64,000 nucleotides of DNA from contig OX392529.1 of the NCBI GenBank assembly GCA_947623455.1, forward strand, positions 60,097,186 to 60,161,185, written 5' to 3'. This document shows positions 10,016-22,238 of this stretch, piece after piece. The translations under genes were made by a program, and so were the position numbers. The first letter of the stretch is position 1. Each line of letters begins with the position of its first letter. Under the pieces are notes generated by a model. The model was not told the origin of the DNA. It did not search any database and was given only the letters and a program-made list of their open reading frames with translations. The stretch comes from Mimachlamys varia (Eukaryota > Mollusca > Bivalvia > Pectinida > Pectinidae).

Positions 10016-10411
10016 TTAAAGGCCCAATATACGTAACTTTCGGCAAAACTTGATGCGAAAATCAAGCCTAATAACTTATTATTTTTATAGATTAAGTTAA
10101 GATTAACTGAAATCAGCAATATCTAAGATGACTTCTTACGTGGTAACCGGTACGGCAGCAGTTGAAACTGGGTATTTGTAAACACGCGACCATTTTGACT
10201 GTCTTCAACCTGCGGTTTATTTTGTTATTGAAGTGGGCCCCACCTGAATTATTTTCAATTCTTTAGATTTTTCTGTCAGGAGTTTCTCGTTAGTTACCGC
10301 TCAGGTTTACTTCGTTTTAGGCTTATTTTTGCATGGTTTTCAACTGGATTTTTTTCAGAATTTTTCAGATTAACGAAAAATTTCCTGAAGTTACGTATAT
10401 TGGGCCTTTAA
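10016..10411. mobile_element. MITE with TTAA borders
   Basis: The inverted ends 'taaaggcccaatatacgtaa' (10017-10036) and 'ttacgtatattgggccttta' (10391-10410) are perfect. Both sides can be read as TTAA followed by AGGCCC, consistent with a TTAA target duplication (piggyBac-like, by analogy). The ~350-bp interior is non-coding. Confidence 0.75.
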
Positions 10412-11056
10412 TTCTTTAAAAAAAATAGGAAGCAATCATTGACCCTTAATTGCTTGATATAGGTGCCTACTGATATATATATATTTTTTTACTGAAGATA
10501 TATGAGAGCAAATTATATAATTACATCAACAGTGAAACAATATATCAAAACGCAGGACAGGTTGATATTTTACTTGTAGAAATAAAATATTTAGAAAACA
10601 ATCAGTATAATCACGGAATTAGATCAGATACTATATCTAAGTCCGTGGTATAATAGACACACGTATCAAGGACTTCTCTGCGATTCATACAAATACTACT
10701 GATCATGAGTACATGTATTTATGGCAAAGCAAGTTGTCACTTAGGCACGGAGCAAAGTTGATCCAGTATTTTACCAAATGATATACAGACACCTTACAGG
10801 ATTAAATGATCTTATTTAAAGTTTATGATATATCGTGTTTTATATCTTATAAAAGATGAAAGCTGTCTCATAAACTTTTCTGATTAACGAATTATATAAA
10901 TACATATATGATATATCATTTCATTTTTTATAAGATATATATATATTTTTTATATAATATACCAGGGACGTATATATACGTCCCTGAATATACAGTGTAT
11001 ATAAGATAGCTTATAATTTGGTAAAACCATGGAGCAACGTTGCTGCATGAATAATT
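10412..11056. other. AT-rich stretch with a perfect 24-bp palindrome
   Basis: No gene is seen. Positions 10963-10986 form the perfect palindrome 'cagggacgta' / 'tacgtccctg' around a central 'tata', after a (TA)-rich run at 10936-10962. Confidence 0.5.
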
Positions 11057-11798
11057 GAAAACTTGCCATATGTACTAGAACGGACCGTGGTACTAGTAAC
11101 AAAACTTGCCATATGTACTAGCACGGACCGTGGTACTAGTAACAAAACTTGCCATATGTACTAGCACGGACCGTGGTACTAGTAACAAAACTTGCCATAT
11201 GTACTAGCACGGACCGTGGTACTAGTAACAAAATTTGCCATATGTACTAGCACGGACCGTGGAACTAGTAACAAAACTTGCCATATGTACTAGCACGGAC
11301 CGTGGTACTAGTAACATAACTTGCCATATGTACTAGCACGGACCGTGGTACTAGTAACAAAACTTGCCATATGTACTAGCAAGGACCGTGGTACTAGTAA
11401 CAAAACTTGCCATATGTACTAGCACGGACCGTGGTACTAGTAACAAAACTTGCCATATGTACTAGCACGGACCGTGGTACTAGTAACAAAACTTGCCATA
11501 TGTACTAGCACGGGCCGTGGTACTAGTAACCAAACTTGCCATATGTACTAGCACGAACCGTGGTACTAGTAACATAACTTGCCATATGTACTAGCACGGA
11601 CCGTGGTACTAGTAACAAAACTTGCCATATGTACTAGCACGGACCGTGGTACTAGTAACCAAACTTGCCATATGTACTAGCACGGGCCGTGGTACTAGTA
11701 ACCAAACTTGCCATATGTACTAGCACGGACCGTGGAACTAGTAACATAACTTGCCATATGTACTAGCACGGACCGTGGTACTAGTAACAAAACTTGCC
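11057..11798. repeat. 43-bp tandem array, ~17 copies
   Basis: Units read 'aacttgccatatgtactagc' then 'acggaccgtggtactagtaa' with few differences. Each unit contains a near-palindrome (actag-cacgg-a-ccgtg-gta-ctagt). The high identity between units suggests recent homogenisation. There is no ORF. Confidence 0.9.
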
Positions 11799-12528
11799 TT
11801 TATACGTCTCTGCATATGGTCACCCCAAATTATTTATATGGAACAGGAAAGCCCTTTAGGACAGAGTGACTATTGTGTGTTATCACGGACTGTTCTGTAT
11901 GAATTTTAACTGCTATACCAAGATCAAGAACCAAATAAGTTGCTGTCCTTCCAAAAAAGGATACCAATAGCTGGACGGGCAATATAGTAAAATCACAAAG
12001 AGATGATGTGGGTGCACAATTTTTATTGTTGAACATTTTTCTATTACAAATACATGTAATATATATAAGAAGAAAAAAGGCTATAGTTTAGTATAAAATT
12101 ATATTCAGGTAAAATGGGGAAATGGCACGGCTCCTTGTATTAAGCCATTACGTGTTGTATTACGGTGACAGTTGAAATCAATTACCAGTTTATTTTATGA
12201 AAGTTGGTAGCATGTAAAATTTATAGATTGATGTTACTTTATTATATATGAGGAGGTTCGTCGAAATTAGGTAGGAGTGAAGATGAAGGCAAGCAACCAG
12301 CAACAATGTGATAGCATTATCAATAAAATTGGGGGCAAAATATATAAAGCAATGATGTAAAGATGACTAGAAAGATATTGGCACTTTGTAAACGACTTCT
12401 GGTTCAAACGAGGAAAAGTAATAAACATTTCAGCCAAGACAACCTCACGTACTTATTTGCCCTGATGAGGTACCATATCGGTCAGTGATGAAGGGGATAC
12501 AGGTCAACCTAAAAGTACTGAAATTGTT
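11799..12528. other. Non-coding spacer, nothing recognised
   Basis: AT-rich sequence between two tandem arrays. No domain-bearing ORF, RNA or repeat is recognised. Confidence 0.4.
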
Positions 12529-13660
12529 GATGTGTAATATACCTCTACATCTCAATATACCTCTACATCTATATATACCTCTACATCTCAATATACATCT
12601 ACATCTTAATATACATGTACATCTTAATATACCTCTTCATCTCAATATACCTCTACATCTCTATATACCTCTACATCACAATATACCTCTACATCTCAAT
12701 ATACCTCTACATCTCAATAAACCTCTTCATCGCAATATACCTCTACCTCTCAATATACCTGTAAATCTATATATACCTGTACATCTCAATATACCTGTAC
12801 ATCTCAATATACATGTACATCTCAATAAACCTCTACATCGCAATATACCTCTACATCTCAATATACCTCTACATCTCAATAAACCTCTACATCTCAATAT
12901 ACCTCTACATCTCAATAAACCTCTACATCTCAATATACCTCTACATCTCAATATACATCTACATCTCAATAAACCTCTACATCTAAATATACCTCTACAT
13001 CTTAATATACATGTACATCTTAATATACCTCTACATCTCAATATGCCACTACATCTCAATATACCTCTACATCTTAATGTACCTCTACATCTCTATATAC
13101 CTCTACATCGCAATATACCTCTACATCTCAATATACCTCTACATGTGTCTCAATATACATGTACATCTTAATATACCTCTACATCTCAATATACCTCTAC
13201 ATCTCAATAAACCTCTACATCTCAATATACCTCTACATCTCAATATACATCTACATCTCAATAAACCTCTACATCTAAATATACCTCTACATCTTAATAT
13301 ACATGTACATCTTAATATACCTCTACATCTCAATATGCCACTACATCTCAATATACCTCTACATCTTAATGTACCTCTACATCTCTATATACCTCTACAT
13401 CTCAATAAACCTCTACATCTCAATATACCTGTACATCTCAATATACCTCTACATCTCAATATACCTCTACATCTCAATAAACCTCTACATCGCAATATAC
13501 CTCTACATCTCAATATACCAGTACATCTCTTTATACCTCTACATCTCAATATACCTCTACATCTCAATATACCTCTACATCTCAATATACCTCTTCTACA
13601 TCTTAATCTACCACTATACATCCTTATATTCCTCTACATCTCAATATACCTCTACATCTT
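12529..13660. repeat. 18-bp tandem array, ~63 copies
   Basis: The unit is 'acctctacatctcaatat' with variants (aataaacc, acatgtac, accactac). Because 18 is a multiple of 3, long ORFs arise on both strands: plus PLHLNI or ISIYLY repeats, minus RGILRC repeats. A larger block of about 290 bp is repeated within the array (about 12930-13105 and 13224-13400). A 4-bp offset at 13141-13150 changes the frame between the blocks. The ORFs are repeat artefacts. Confidence 0.9.
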
Positions 13661-13717
13661 TGAATGTTCAATTATAACAAGCATACTATACCACCTGTGT
13701 ATTTCTTAAGCAATACA

Positions 13718-13839
13718 TATCCCCTACCGGGCTTCGCAAGCTATTACACTTTTCTAAAAATAGTAAATGACCTTGACCTATCCCCTACCGGGCTTCGCAA
13801 GCTATTACACTTTTCTAAAAATAGTAAATGACCTTGACC
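13718..13839. repeat. 61-bp direct duplication
   Basis: Two adjacent copies begin 'tatcccctaccgggcttcgc' and end 'aaatgaccttgacc'. They are virtually identical, so the duplication is recent. Confidence 0.9.
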
Positions 13840-14135
13840 TAACAACCCTGAAGCTCGAAGGTGTCCAATATATTTTGAGTCTTCGTAAATGTGTGAAAGT
13901 TGATGAAGGTCCCATAAGGAATAAAACCGCTAGAGCGCTGACAATGATTAAAAAAAAATAATAATAGGTGACCTTGACCTGACAACCCTGAAGCTTATCC
14001 AAGGCATTTTCATTCTTTATAAGTTTATTAAGTTTGGTAAAAATCCAATAAAGAATGAAGCCGCTAGAGTGCTGACACATATTGATCAATAATAGTAACA
14101 TTGACCTTGGCCTGACTGACCTGAATTTGGAACTT
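13825..14135. repeat. Degenerate ~150-bp repeat with 'tgaccttgacct' starts
   Basis: Three partial units each start with 'tgaccttgacct' or 'tgaccttggcct'. Two continue 'aacaaccctgaagct' or 'gacaaccctgaagct' and share 'ccgctagag.gctgaca'. They look like an old tandem or dispersed family. Confidence 0.6.
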
Positions 14136-14579
14136 GTCCAAGAAGAAAACTTGCTTGATTAATTAAAAGAATGGTTTATCGTTTTTAGTTATATCTTTTC
14201 TTTGAAATGTACCGTGCCATAAATAGTTTATTGATGAATATTTACAGTCTACACCGACTTTCACTCGATAACCATTGTACTGCAAACTAGAGTTATTTTC
14301 CAATAACTATACTTGAGAACGTGCAAAAATTATATGACGTCGACAACAATACATGTGGACGGAGCTATGCAAATTATCCCATTCGAATCAAAATTGTATG
14401 ACGTCATCAACAATTGACATGGGCGGAGCTAGCTACGGCTTGTGCAAACTTCATGCTGTTACATTTATCAAACCGTTTTCACGTTTGTTAGTTTTGCAAT
14501 GAAATGTATGTCCGCAGATGGGGCTAAATTGAACAGAAAAGTTATGACCCATTTACACAAAATACTGTAAATATAAAAA
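14136..14579. other. Non-coding spacer
   Basis: No gene is seen. 'aaattatatgacgtc' and 'aaattgtatgacgtc' with 'gggcggagct'-like neighbours recur ~70 bp apart, which hints at a small direct repeat. Confidence 0.3.
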
Positions 14580-14724
14580 TTAACCTTTGATTTTGTTTAG
14601 TTTATGAGATCATAAATCCAATGGAGCAGTCGGTAAATTTAACGTAAACGCTTCGCGTTTACGCAATTTACCTCGTGCTCCATTGGATTTATGATCTCAT
14701 AAACTAAACAAAATCAAAGGTTAA
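14580..14724. mobile_element. 145-bp hairpin element with ~49-bp perfect arms
   Basis: The left arm starts 'ttaacctttgattttgttta' and the right arm ends with its exact reverse complement. The arms continue through 'tgagatcataaatccaatgg'. The centre has a second palindromic region ('gtaaacgc' / 'gcgtttac'). No target duplication was assigned. Confidence 0.8.
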
Positions 14725-15138
14725 TCCTTAAATGTCTTCCTATATATGATAATTTGAAGAAAACTTGCATTAAGATTATAAATACAGGGACGAATATTGT
14801 GCATAACCTCTTTAGTCCAAGTATCTAGTTACACCAGGTCACGATGTTGCTTTATTGGGGGAATGCGTTTATGAACGGTGATAACAGCGGAATGTGTAAA
14901 TCGGGAACTGTGTCCCATGATAACAAAGGCTTTACTGTTTTTGTGAAATCTAATTACTTTCTAACATCGTTACACTAGGCCCCTGCAGGTCCTGTATCTT
15001 GGGTTGATTTATTAAAGATGATAACGGCGGAATCTTTCAGGTGATGTCACTGCCGTGAAAGCATACAGCAAAAGTTTTCGCATTTGATACTCATGCAACA
15101 CAGCTCATTTGCATATCTTGTCGCTGATATACTTATGC
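14725..15138. other. Non-coding spacer, nothing recognised
   Basis: Mixed-composition sequence without gene or RNA signals. Confidence 0.35.
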
Positions 15139-15334
15139 GCTGGACGCTCAAGTACGGAAGCCGGTTAGTGCCACATGAAGTAAACTTTTTATGTCGTAAT
15201 TACGACTTAGTATGTCGTAATTACGACTTAGCTATCTCGTAATTACGACATAGTATGTCGTAATTACAACTTAGTTATCTCATAATTACGACCTTCATGT
15301 GGCACTAACCGGCTTCCGTACTCATGCGTCCAGC
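15139..15334. mobile_element. ~196-bp fold-back MITE
   Basis: The 30-bp ends at 15151-15180 ('agtacggaagccggttagtg'...) and 15293-15322 are perfect inverted copies. The pairing extends outward, with mismatches, through 'gctggacgc' (15139-15147) and 'gcgtccagc' (15326-15334). The middle holds four to five copies of 'tcgtaattacgac', itself palindromic. Confidence 0.85.
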
Positions 15335-15540
15335 AAAAAGGATAGTGAAAATGTACAATAAATCATATTTTGAAGCAAAGAATGTAGACATCAGTAAAGT
15401 GAATTGGGACGAAGACGTCACACCATCAAACTCGATTAACAGAAACTGGGAGTTTTTCCATGGAATCATAAAGGAAAAAGAAAACAGGCACATACTCACT
15501 TAAACTATATCTGATGGAAGACACTCAGTTGGATACGCCG
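15335..15540. other. Short non-coding spacer
   Basis: A minus-strand ORF (15305-15499) overlaps the MITE end and has no visible domain. Confidence 0.35.
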
Positions 15541-16195
15541 GCCGATATAGGTCTGGACAATAAACACATAAGTAACTCATGTTTGTCCGGCCGATATAGG
15601 TCTGGACAATATACACATAAGTAACTCATGTTTGTCCGGCCGATATACGTCTGGACAATATACACATAATATAAGTAACTCATGTTTGTCCGGCCGATAT
15701 ACGTCTGGACAATATACACATAAGTAACTCATGTTTGTCCGGCCGATAAAGGTCTGGACAATATACACATAAGTAACTTATGTATGTCCGGCCGATATAC
15801 GTCTGGACAATATACACATAAGTGACTCATGTTTGTCCGGCCGATATACGTCTGGACAATATACATATACACATAAGTAACTTATGTATGTCCGGCCGAT
15901 ATACGTCTGGACAATATACACATAAGTAACTTATGTATGTCCGGCCGATATAGGTCTGGACAATATACACATAAGTAACTCATGTTTGTCCGGCCGATAT
16001 ACGTCTGGACAATATACACATAAGTAACTTATGTATGTCCGGCCGATATACGTCTGGACAATATACATATACACATAAGTAACTTATGTATGTCCGGCCG
16101 ATATACGTCTGGACAATATACACATAAGTACATGTAACTCATGTTTGTCTGGCCGATATAGGTCTGGACAATATACACATAAATAACTTATGTTT
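15541..16195. repeat. 49-bp tandem array, ~13 copies
   Basis: Units carry 'gtccggccgatatacgtctg' followed by 'gacaatatacacataagtaa'. Each has two dyads: gtcc...ggac around the centre, and 'acataagtaacttatgt'. Several units carry an extra 'atacat' or 'atataa' insertion. Minus-strand ORFs across it are artefacts. Confidence 0.9.
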
Positions 16196-16199
16196 GTAG

Positions 16200-19100
16200 A
16201 AGTGTCCTGAAAAACGTCGACCAAAAATACATAAGTATTTGTTTTTTGTCCAATGTTGGACAATTTTTATCGGAAGATTTTGCTGTTGATGTCGACAACG
16301 CAGTGTTGGCCGGTAAACGAGTGGCACTTTTAGAGCTTTGCTCAAGTTATTAACATTCCATATGATAACCCCGACTGCCTAATTGAGCACAGGTGACATT
16401 GGACAGCCCGCTTGACGTTTTAGGTGATTCACGTGGGGAAAACCTAAGGTACGAAGGCTAAGGGGCGGAGACATGCATACAGCCGTATTGAAAAGAAAGA
16501 AATGATTGGACAACCTTGATTGTCGCATCAGATGTTAAGGTTAAATATATATTCCTGTACATGAACAATTTAGTGTAAGAACAAGTTTAATAAACATTGT
16601 GTCATAACAAAAATTGGAAATAGTCTCTAAGAACTTTATTTACATCCTGAATGTTTCTCACATGCATACTAGCAACATCTTTCACGAAATAACATAATAC
16701 AAAACAACACAGCGAGTCTTTGGTTCCAAATTTCGGCCTGGTCTGGTTTGGTCTCAAATTTTGGCCTGGTTTGGTCTGGTCTCGGAGACCATATTCTTTA
16801 AAACAATTACTATATATACTATTCAGTATATCAATTGATACTCAATTTCTTGCTGAACAAATAGCTGATGATTATATGCTGCCGTTACCCGAATCAGTCA
16901 ATTCTCAGCAAGCTAGTCAGAGTGATACAAACGGCCACACGAATGAATCTTGCCTTATTCATCTTTCACTTTACACAATCAAATACGATGGCCGACAAGA
17001 GCCTTGCAAACTGAAATGAAAAAAACTGTAACACTTTTTTGATGGTACAGTTTTTTCATATGTTTTTGTACCATTGAAAAGTGTACCATGGTACAAAAAG
17101 ATGTGAAAATTCAAATCAGTTTGTACTATAAGCTTTACAGAAAGATTATAAACAACTTTGAAAAAAACATAGCTTACATTCACATTTTTATGTACCAATA
17201 GCTGGTATTAGCCGGCAAAATGATATGAAAGCTTTTGTACTGCGTTACACTTTTTTCATTTCTTTTTGTGCCATCTATGGTACAAAAAGAGGTATAAAAA
17301 GTGTTCCATGAAAAAAACGTTACGGGTTTTCATACCTTTTTGTACCATCCTGTAACGTCAGAACATCGAAATGTCGTTATCCAACACCATGACCAGACCT
17401 GACCCCGAATAGCATAGGTTTGATTACACCTTCACAACAAGCTACAAAGATCATTAATCACTTCTTAGCACATAAACAGAGTCGAAACTATTGTGTACGT
17501 ATAGGGGTGTACCTTGGGGCCGAACATTATTAAATGAAAATTGTATAATATCGTCATTTCTATTATAGAGATAAAATATTGAATGATTGCAAACAACATT
17601 ATCTAATAAATTTATAAAATGTTGCAATATATTCATTGATATAATGTATACAATATGTTGATTGTTCCATTTCCCCGAATTGGACCCCATCAGCATTTAC
17701 ATGTTTCAGAGTTTCTTTCACTCGAGAATTTCAAACTATGGAATAGTATAATGACAAAATATCAATCGGTTGCTAACTTCCACTCACAAAGAATATTTGG
17801 TTCGAGGATATATAACATGCATGTACAGATGTAATAGGGGTAGATGTTACTTCGTAGAATAAAACATAAATAAAGCATAATTATATCTAAATAGAAATGA
17901 TTTCTTTTAACATTCCATTTGTAAACGTGTACATACCATACACGCCTGCCGGTTGCTATCTTATACAATCCTGCTACGTTTGTTGTAGCCAAAGACATTG
18001 CGGGAAATTAATGGTAGGCTATGTGATGACATTTGTCAAACTCAGTTACCTTTTTCTCTGGTCGTTTCATATGTTTCTGTACCATGGCTGTTTTTGGCCG
18101 ATATTTTGGTACAGAAAGACACAAAAGCGACTGACTCATTTCATCTCTACTTTCACTGTACCATGAAAAAAAGTGTTAGTTTTTTCATTTCATTTTGCCA
18201 GGCTCTTGTCGGCAATCGTAGTCAAACAAAGCCGTGATTAAAACATCTTAACTAAACAATACAGGGTATCTTATTATAATCATTGGGTCAAGCATCCTTG
18301 GAAACCCATCGATAACAATCACCGTATCTAACTGTTCCCATAGTTACAATCATTTACGTGTGCATACGTGTGATCCGATGTGCCCTTACCTGTCATCTGT
18401 CTGGGGGAGGGGGAGAATCTGATCCGATGTGCCCTTACCTGTCATCTGTCTGGGGGAGTGGGAGAACCCAAACCAAAATTACACTCTACTGCTGTCCTCC
18501 TCAACTGATTACTGATTATTAGGACGCATATAACGTTACAACAGCCTGGAGAGTTCAACCGCACCGGAAGTTTTACAGGGGAGACAGTACAGTACTTTTT
18601 TCCAGTCACACTATACGTATTTAGCAATTGATACATTTGCTTCATAGATGATAAAATGAAAAGCAATATAATTATCGATACGTACATTGATTAATTCTTA
18701 ATAATCATGAACAGAGTGAATTGTCTTTGATTGGGAGAAATAAATCCCCGGATGTTATTAATGGGACAGACAAGGGTTAGCTACAGAACGTTGCTACAGG
18801 CATGGTCAGCTTAGTGGCTAAATGAAATATGGTCATAAACCTCTGCGGCACATTAACAGAGTAATTGATTGTATACTCCCTTGGCTTTGGTAAAATGATA
18901 TTGAACAAATTATTGACATTTACTAATCAATATTGTTTTTACTAATACACAAAAATTGGTCCCTGAACTATGAGACGAGACCAAACCAGACCAAAATTTG
19001 AGACCAAAGAAATGAGACCAGACCAAAATTTAAGACCGAAGAAATGAGACCAGATGAGACCAGATCAGACCATGTTTTGTAGTATGCCAAGCAAAGAGAG

Positions 19101-19385
19101 GTCACATTTTATAACGACGTGGGAGGGGCAAAACAATTACAAATCGCACTCATGGTTAAATGGGCCACCTGTGCTCCGTCAGGCAGTCGGCGTTATCAAT
19201 TGGAATGTTGATTACTTGAGCAAATATCAAAAAGTGCCAAGGCGTTTACCGGCTAACACTGCAACACTACGTTGTAAACATCAACAAAAAGCAAAGCAAA
19301 ATTTAACGATAAAAAATGTCCGACATTGGACAAATAACAACTACTTATGTAGTTTTTTTGTCGACGTTTTTTAGACAACTTCGGA
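16200..19385. mobile_element. 3.2-kb inverted-repeat structure (probable old DNA element)
   Basis: The outer arms at about 16200-16410 and 19165-19385 are inverted copies at roughly 75% identity by eye ('aaaaacgtcgac', 'ccaatgttggac', 'gccggtaaacg', 'ataaccccgactgcct', 'gagcacaggtg'). Inside are a second pair of 'ggtctggtttggtctcaaat'-type sequences (16735-16790 and 18970-19075) and a third pair around 'cgacaagagcc' (16994-17040 and 18170-18222). The interior ORFs show no transposase motif. Confidence 0.65.
18372..18469. repeat. 49-bp direct duplication
   Basis: Two adjacent copies of 'gatccgatgtgcccttacct' continuing to 'gggggag.gggagaa'. They are nearly identical. They lie inside the 3.2-kb inverted-repeat structure. 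Confidence 0.9.
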
Positions 19386-19818
19386 CAAACACGTTAATCC
19401 GTAACGTTTTCAGGCTTTCCGTACCTGTCAAAAATTGGTTGTATATGTTCCACCGAAATACGAAAGTTTTTATTAATGCGTTTCGAAAGAATACGCCTAG
19501 CTCCCTTTAAGTAATTTAAAACGAATGTTTGACTACAAGGATTCGGTAAATCAGCGAAATCATGTTGCCACTAGTGCAAATTAAGGGTAGAAACATGTAC
19601 TAAATATGATAAGTAGACAGCTAATATACTACTCCTGCCAATCCACACTAACTTTTGAATTTATCAAAGTTTGATGAGCATTGTTTCTCTGTAGAAACAG
19701 CATGACTGGCCTCTAAGACAGACTACAGATTAGACGCTGCTACACATAGCATAGGATGACTTTCCAGATCGTCTACCTCTGACCAAACTGGTCCTAATGC
19801 AACAATATAATTCTGTAA

Positions 19819-19819
<1 letters not shown>
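19386..19819. other. Non-coding spacer, nothing recognised
   Basis: No gene or repeat signal was identified here. Confidence 0.35.

Positions 19820-19868
<49 letters not shown>
19820..19868. repeat. (TA)n microsatellite, ~24 units
   Basis: An uninterrupted AT dinucleotide run next to the SINE, on the side where a SINE tail would be expected for a minus-strand copy. Confidence 0.95.
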
Positions 19869-19871
<3 letters not shown>

Positions 19872-20006
19872 AAACACGGAAACACAAATGACGAAGGAAG
19901 ACAATTTTTTGACTCGTGCCCTATCCGGGCCTCGAACTCACGATCTCCGGCACCAAATCGCCTAGCCAGAAATATGTAAAAGTCAAAAACGACACGGACA
20001 CATTCT
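19869..20006 (-). mobile_element. tRNA-derived SINE
   Basis: On the minus strand there is an A-box-like 'tggctaggcgatttgg' (19953-19968) and a good B box, 'gtgagttcgaggccc' (19927-19941), at tRNA-like spacing. The body and the (TA)n run follow. The upstream flank shares 'acacggacacattct' with about 35977-35996, so that part is dispersed too. The tRNA-like region lacks a clean acceptor stem, so it is not a functional tRNA gene. Confidence 0.65.
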
Positions 20007-21094
20007 ATAAGTATAATTAATAAAATGAAACAAAGTAAGGAGGGGGGAAATGTATATATAATAATATTTCTCTTATTATTACGAGGAATACTACATATCT
20101 TTGCTCGAATATATAAACAAATCATTATATACAGCGCACCCAGTTACAGAACCATCTGATAAAACTGATCAAAAGGAAAATCCCACTTTAATCGCTCTAC
20201 TTTCCCAAAGAGATAACCACCATTCATTTCTAACTTGTAAGCCCATCATCCCAGCATGCTACAGACCCAATATCAGTACTAAGAAGTTGTTTGAAGATTT
20301 TCATACATTTGACCCCTGTGATCTGGGTTGATGGAAGTTTGTAAAATAAAAATTATCCATCTTTACAACGGTGCCCAGCGTTTTTTCCGTACCTCAACTA
20401 GAAATGTGATTTTTGATGCAAGAAAGGTAGATGGGGTCGATTTTTCAATCTGGAAAGCTTTCCACCCTTTAGCTTTTATGACCATTGAGGGGGCATTTTT
20501 ATCGAACATTGATCTTAAACCCCCAAATGTGTAAACTTACTCTAAACACACTATTTTAGGTCCAGAACTAGTTGTAACAAGTTCTCAAGTCCCTGTGCTC
20601 TGGCCGCGTGAATGCAATAATATGAATGGCGTTGTCTCCCTTTAGTAGTTACTGTACACAGTTGAAACAGCAATGTTTTTTGGGGGAGTTGTCTCGCCTA
20701 CTCCCCTTGGTGAGCCAATTTTCCGCCATTACCTTGTTGTGTTGTTTTGGAATGAAATCATTTGAGTGAACAGAGCTTGCTGCTGGGTAGGTGGTTGTAA
20801 ATGGAAAACAACAAGATTTTGTTATACCTACGTACGTACGTACGTGGGAAAATATTAATTTTTTGCAACATTGACCTTTAGAGTTGACCTTTCGACCCTA
20901 AACTCAAACCCACACTGTATTTAAGGACTGAGTGCAAATGGTACATGAACGGCTTCGCAGTTCACTTCATTTGCGAGAGGTTCACTTGACTTCATCAGCC
21001 GATACAAACAACAAAATAGACATTCAATCCTTATATTTACATTAACTATTTAAAACCCGTTGCTTTAATCAAATCTCTCACTTTCATTTTCGTT
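20007..21094. other. Non-coding with a dispersed-repeat fragment
   Basis: About 20260-20335 matches the window-start repeat family ('gacccctgtgatctgg'). Near 20850-20920, 'aacattgacctttagagttg' resembles 25365-25390. 'cgtacgtacgtacgt' lies at about 20831-20845. No gene is seen. Confidence 0.4.
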
Positions 21095-22238
21095 ACGAGT
21101 TGATTGAAATACCTTTCCAGTATAAAATGGATTACGAGAGTGTTTTAGAGCCGTTTGCATCGCGCAGCAGTAAACATAACGCAGTCGTGAGTTGGCCACA
21201 CAGTTGAAGCGAGACGAATAAAGTTGTCGGATTTCGGTTAGGCCTAAGCATATTGAAAACGTCTTATTAACAGCGGAATTAGGAAGAGCTTATTGACGAA
21301 AGTATGAAGAATGATATTGGTGATATGTAATCAACTGGATTAGTAATCTGACGATTTTTAATTTGGGACATTAACCGCCATCGTCGGATACCCACGGTTG
21401 ATCTCGCTTCGCTAACTCACTCATCACAGAGTGAGTTAGCGAAGCGAGATCAACCGTGGGTATCCGACGATGATTAACCGCAAACTGCAAGCATTCAAGG
21501 TAGGCAGACGGTAAGGTTATGTATTTTGACAAGATCACAGTGCCTGAGAATTCGGTAAATCTAGTTTTGGACTTAAACTGAGTTTTTTTAGTATGTTTCC
21601 ACTTTTGGAGGTTTAGGTCAATTTCCGATAAACATTCCACCTTAATCTAAACTCCTCAGAAGTATGAAATTATTCTAGACACTGTAGTTTAGGTCCAAAC
21701 ACTGCGCTGTATGTGTAACAAATTCTCGGGCCCCTATGGGCAAGGTAGGTTAGGTCCTATAGTAGTTTCTCTAGATTATTAGTTTCGTTAACAGGTTTCA
21801 TCTGTCGAATAATATAATCTAACGTATCCAACTTCTTAAAAGGGAACGGATTTCTGCGACCAATTTAAAACGTTTAATCTTAGTATCGGACATGAAATAA
21901 AATCACGATATCTGACTGACGGGCAGGTGATAGATCTACCATTTGCATTTCGCACGATCATCGAGGGAACCTATGAGGAATTTAGGACCAATATAGTAAA
22001 TCTTTCTTTCGGAAATGTCAGTTTTTTTGTCAGATCAAGTATCATTAAAGCTATCTAGCTGCTATATGATACTGGGATAACTCATTGGCATGTCAAACCG
22101 CTGTTTTACGTGTGTGGTAGACCCGTATTGTAGGCCTACACAACGTTAACGATTCAATGTTGTAAACAAATGTATAACTTCGCCAAGTTCATCGGGAAAT
22201 GAAGTGAGTAGGATTTACTAGTTTAATTGAAGCGGAGC
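21095..22238 (+). repeat. ~1.1-kb direct repeat, copy 1
   Basis: Shares long stretches with 24067-25147 in the same orientation: 'attgaaatacctttccagta', 'cggttaggcctaagcatatt', 'ggaatttaggaccaatat', 'ttgtaggcctacacaacgtt'. It contains a short peptide frame with IEIPFQYKMDYESVLEPF. It is interrupted by a 95-bp hairpin. It could be a solo LTR pair or a dispersed element; the class is unresolved. Confidence 0.75.
21378..21472. mobile_element. 95-bp perfect hairpin insertion with 8-bp target duplication
   Basis: The arms (21379-21420 and 21431-21472, 42 bp) are perfect inverted copies starting 'catcgtcggatacccacggt', with a 10-bp loop. 'attaaccg' flanks both sides (21370-21377 and 21473-21480). 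The paralogous copy at ~24349 has a single 'attaaccg' and no insert, so it is the empty site. Confidence 0.9.

Noticed and set aside
12485..13709. PLHLNI and RGILRC repeat proteins
   Set aside because: Products of an 18-bp satellite on both strands; frames shift inside the array.
13825..14135. Nuclear-receptor response elements ('tgaccttgacct')
   Set aside because: The motif fits an AGGTCA direct repeat on the minus strand, but it recurs as part of a dispersed or tandem repeat with no adjacent gene.
11057..16195. CRISPR-like arrays (43-bp and 49-bp repeats)
   Set aside because: Units are contiguous without unique spacers and no cas genes exist; the sequence is eukaryotic minisatellite DNA.
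19915..19972. Functional tRNA gene
   Set aside because: A and B boxes are present but no acceptor stem or clean cloverleaf can be formed by eye; a SINE head is more likely.
19797..20125. ORFs with (IY)n runs
   Set aside because: Translation of a (TA)n microsatellite and a SINE.
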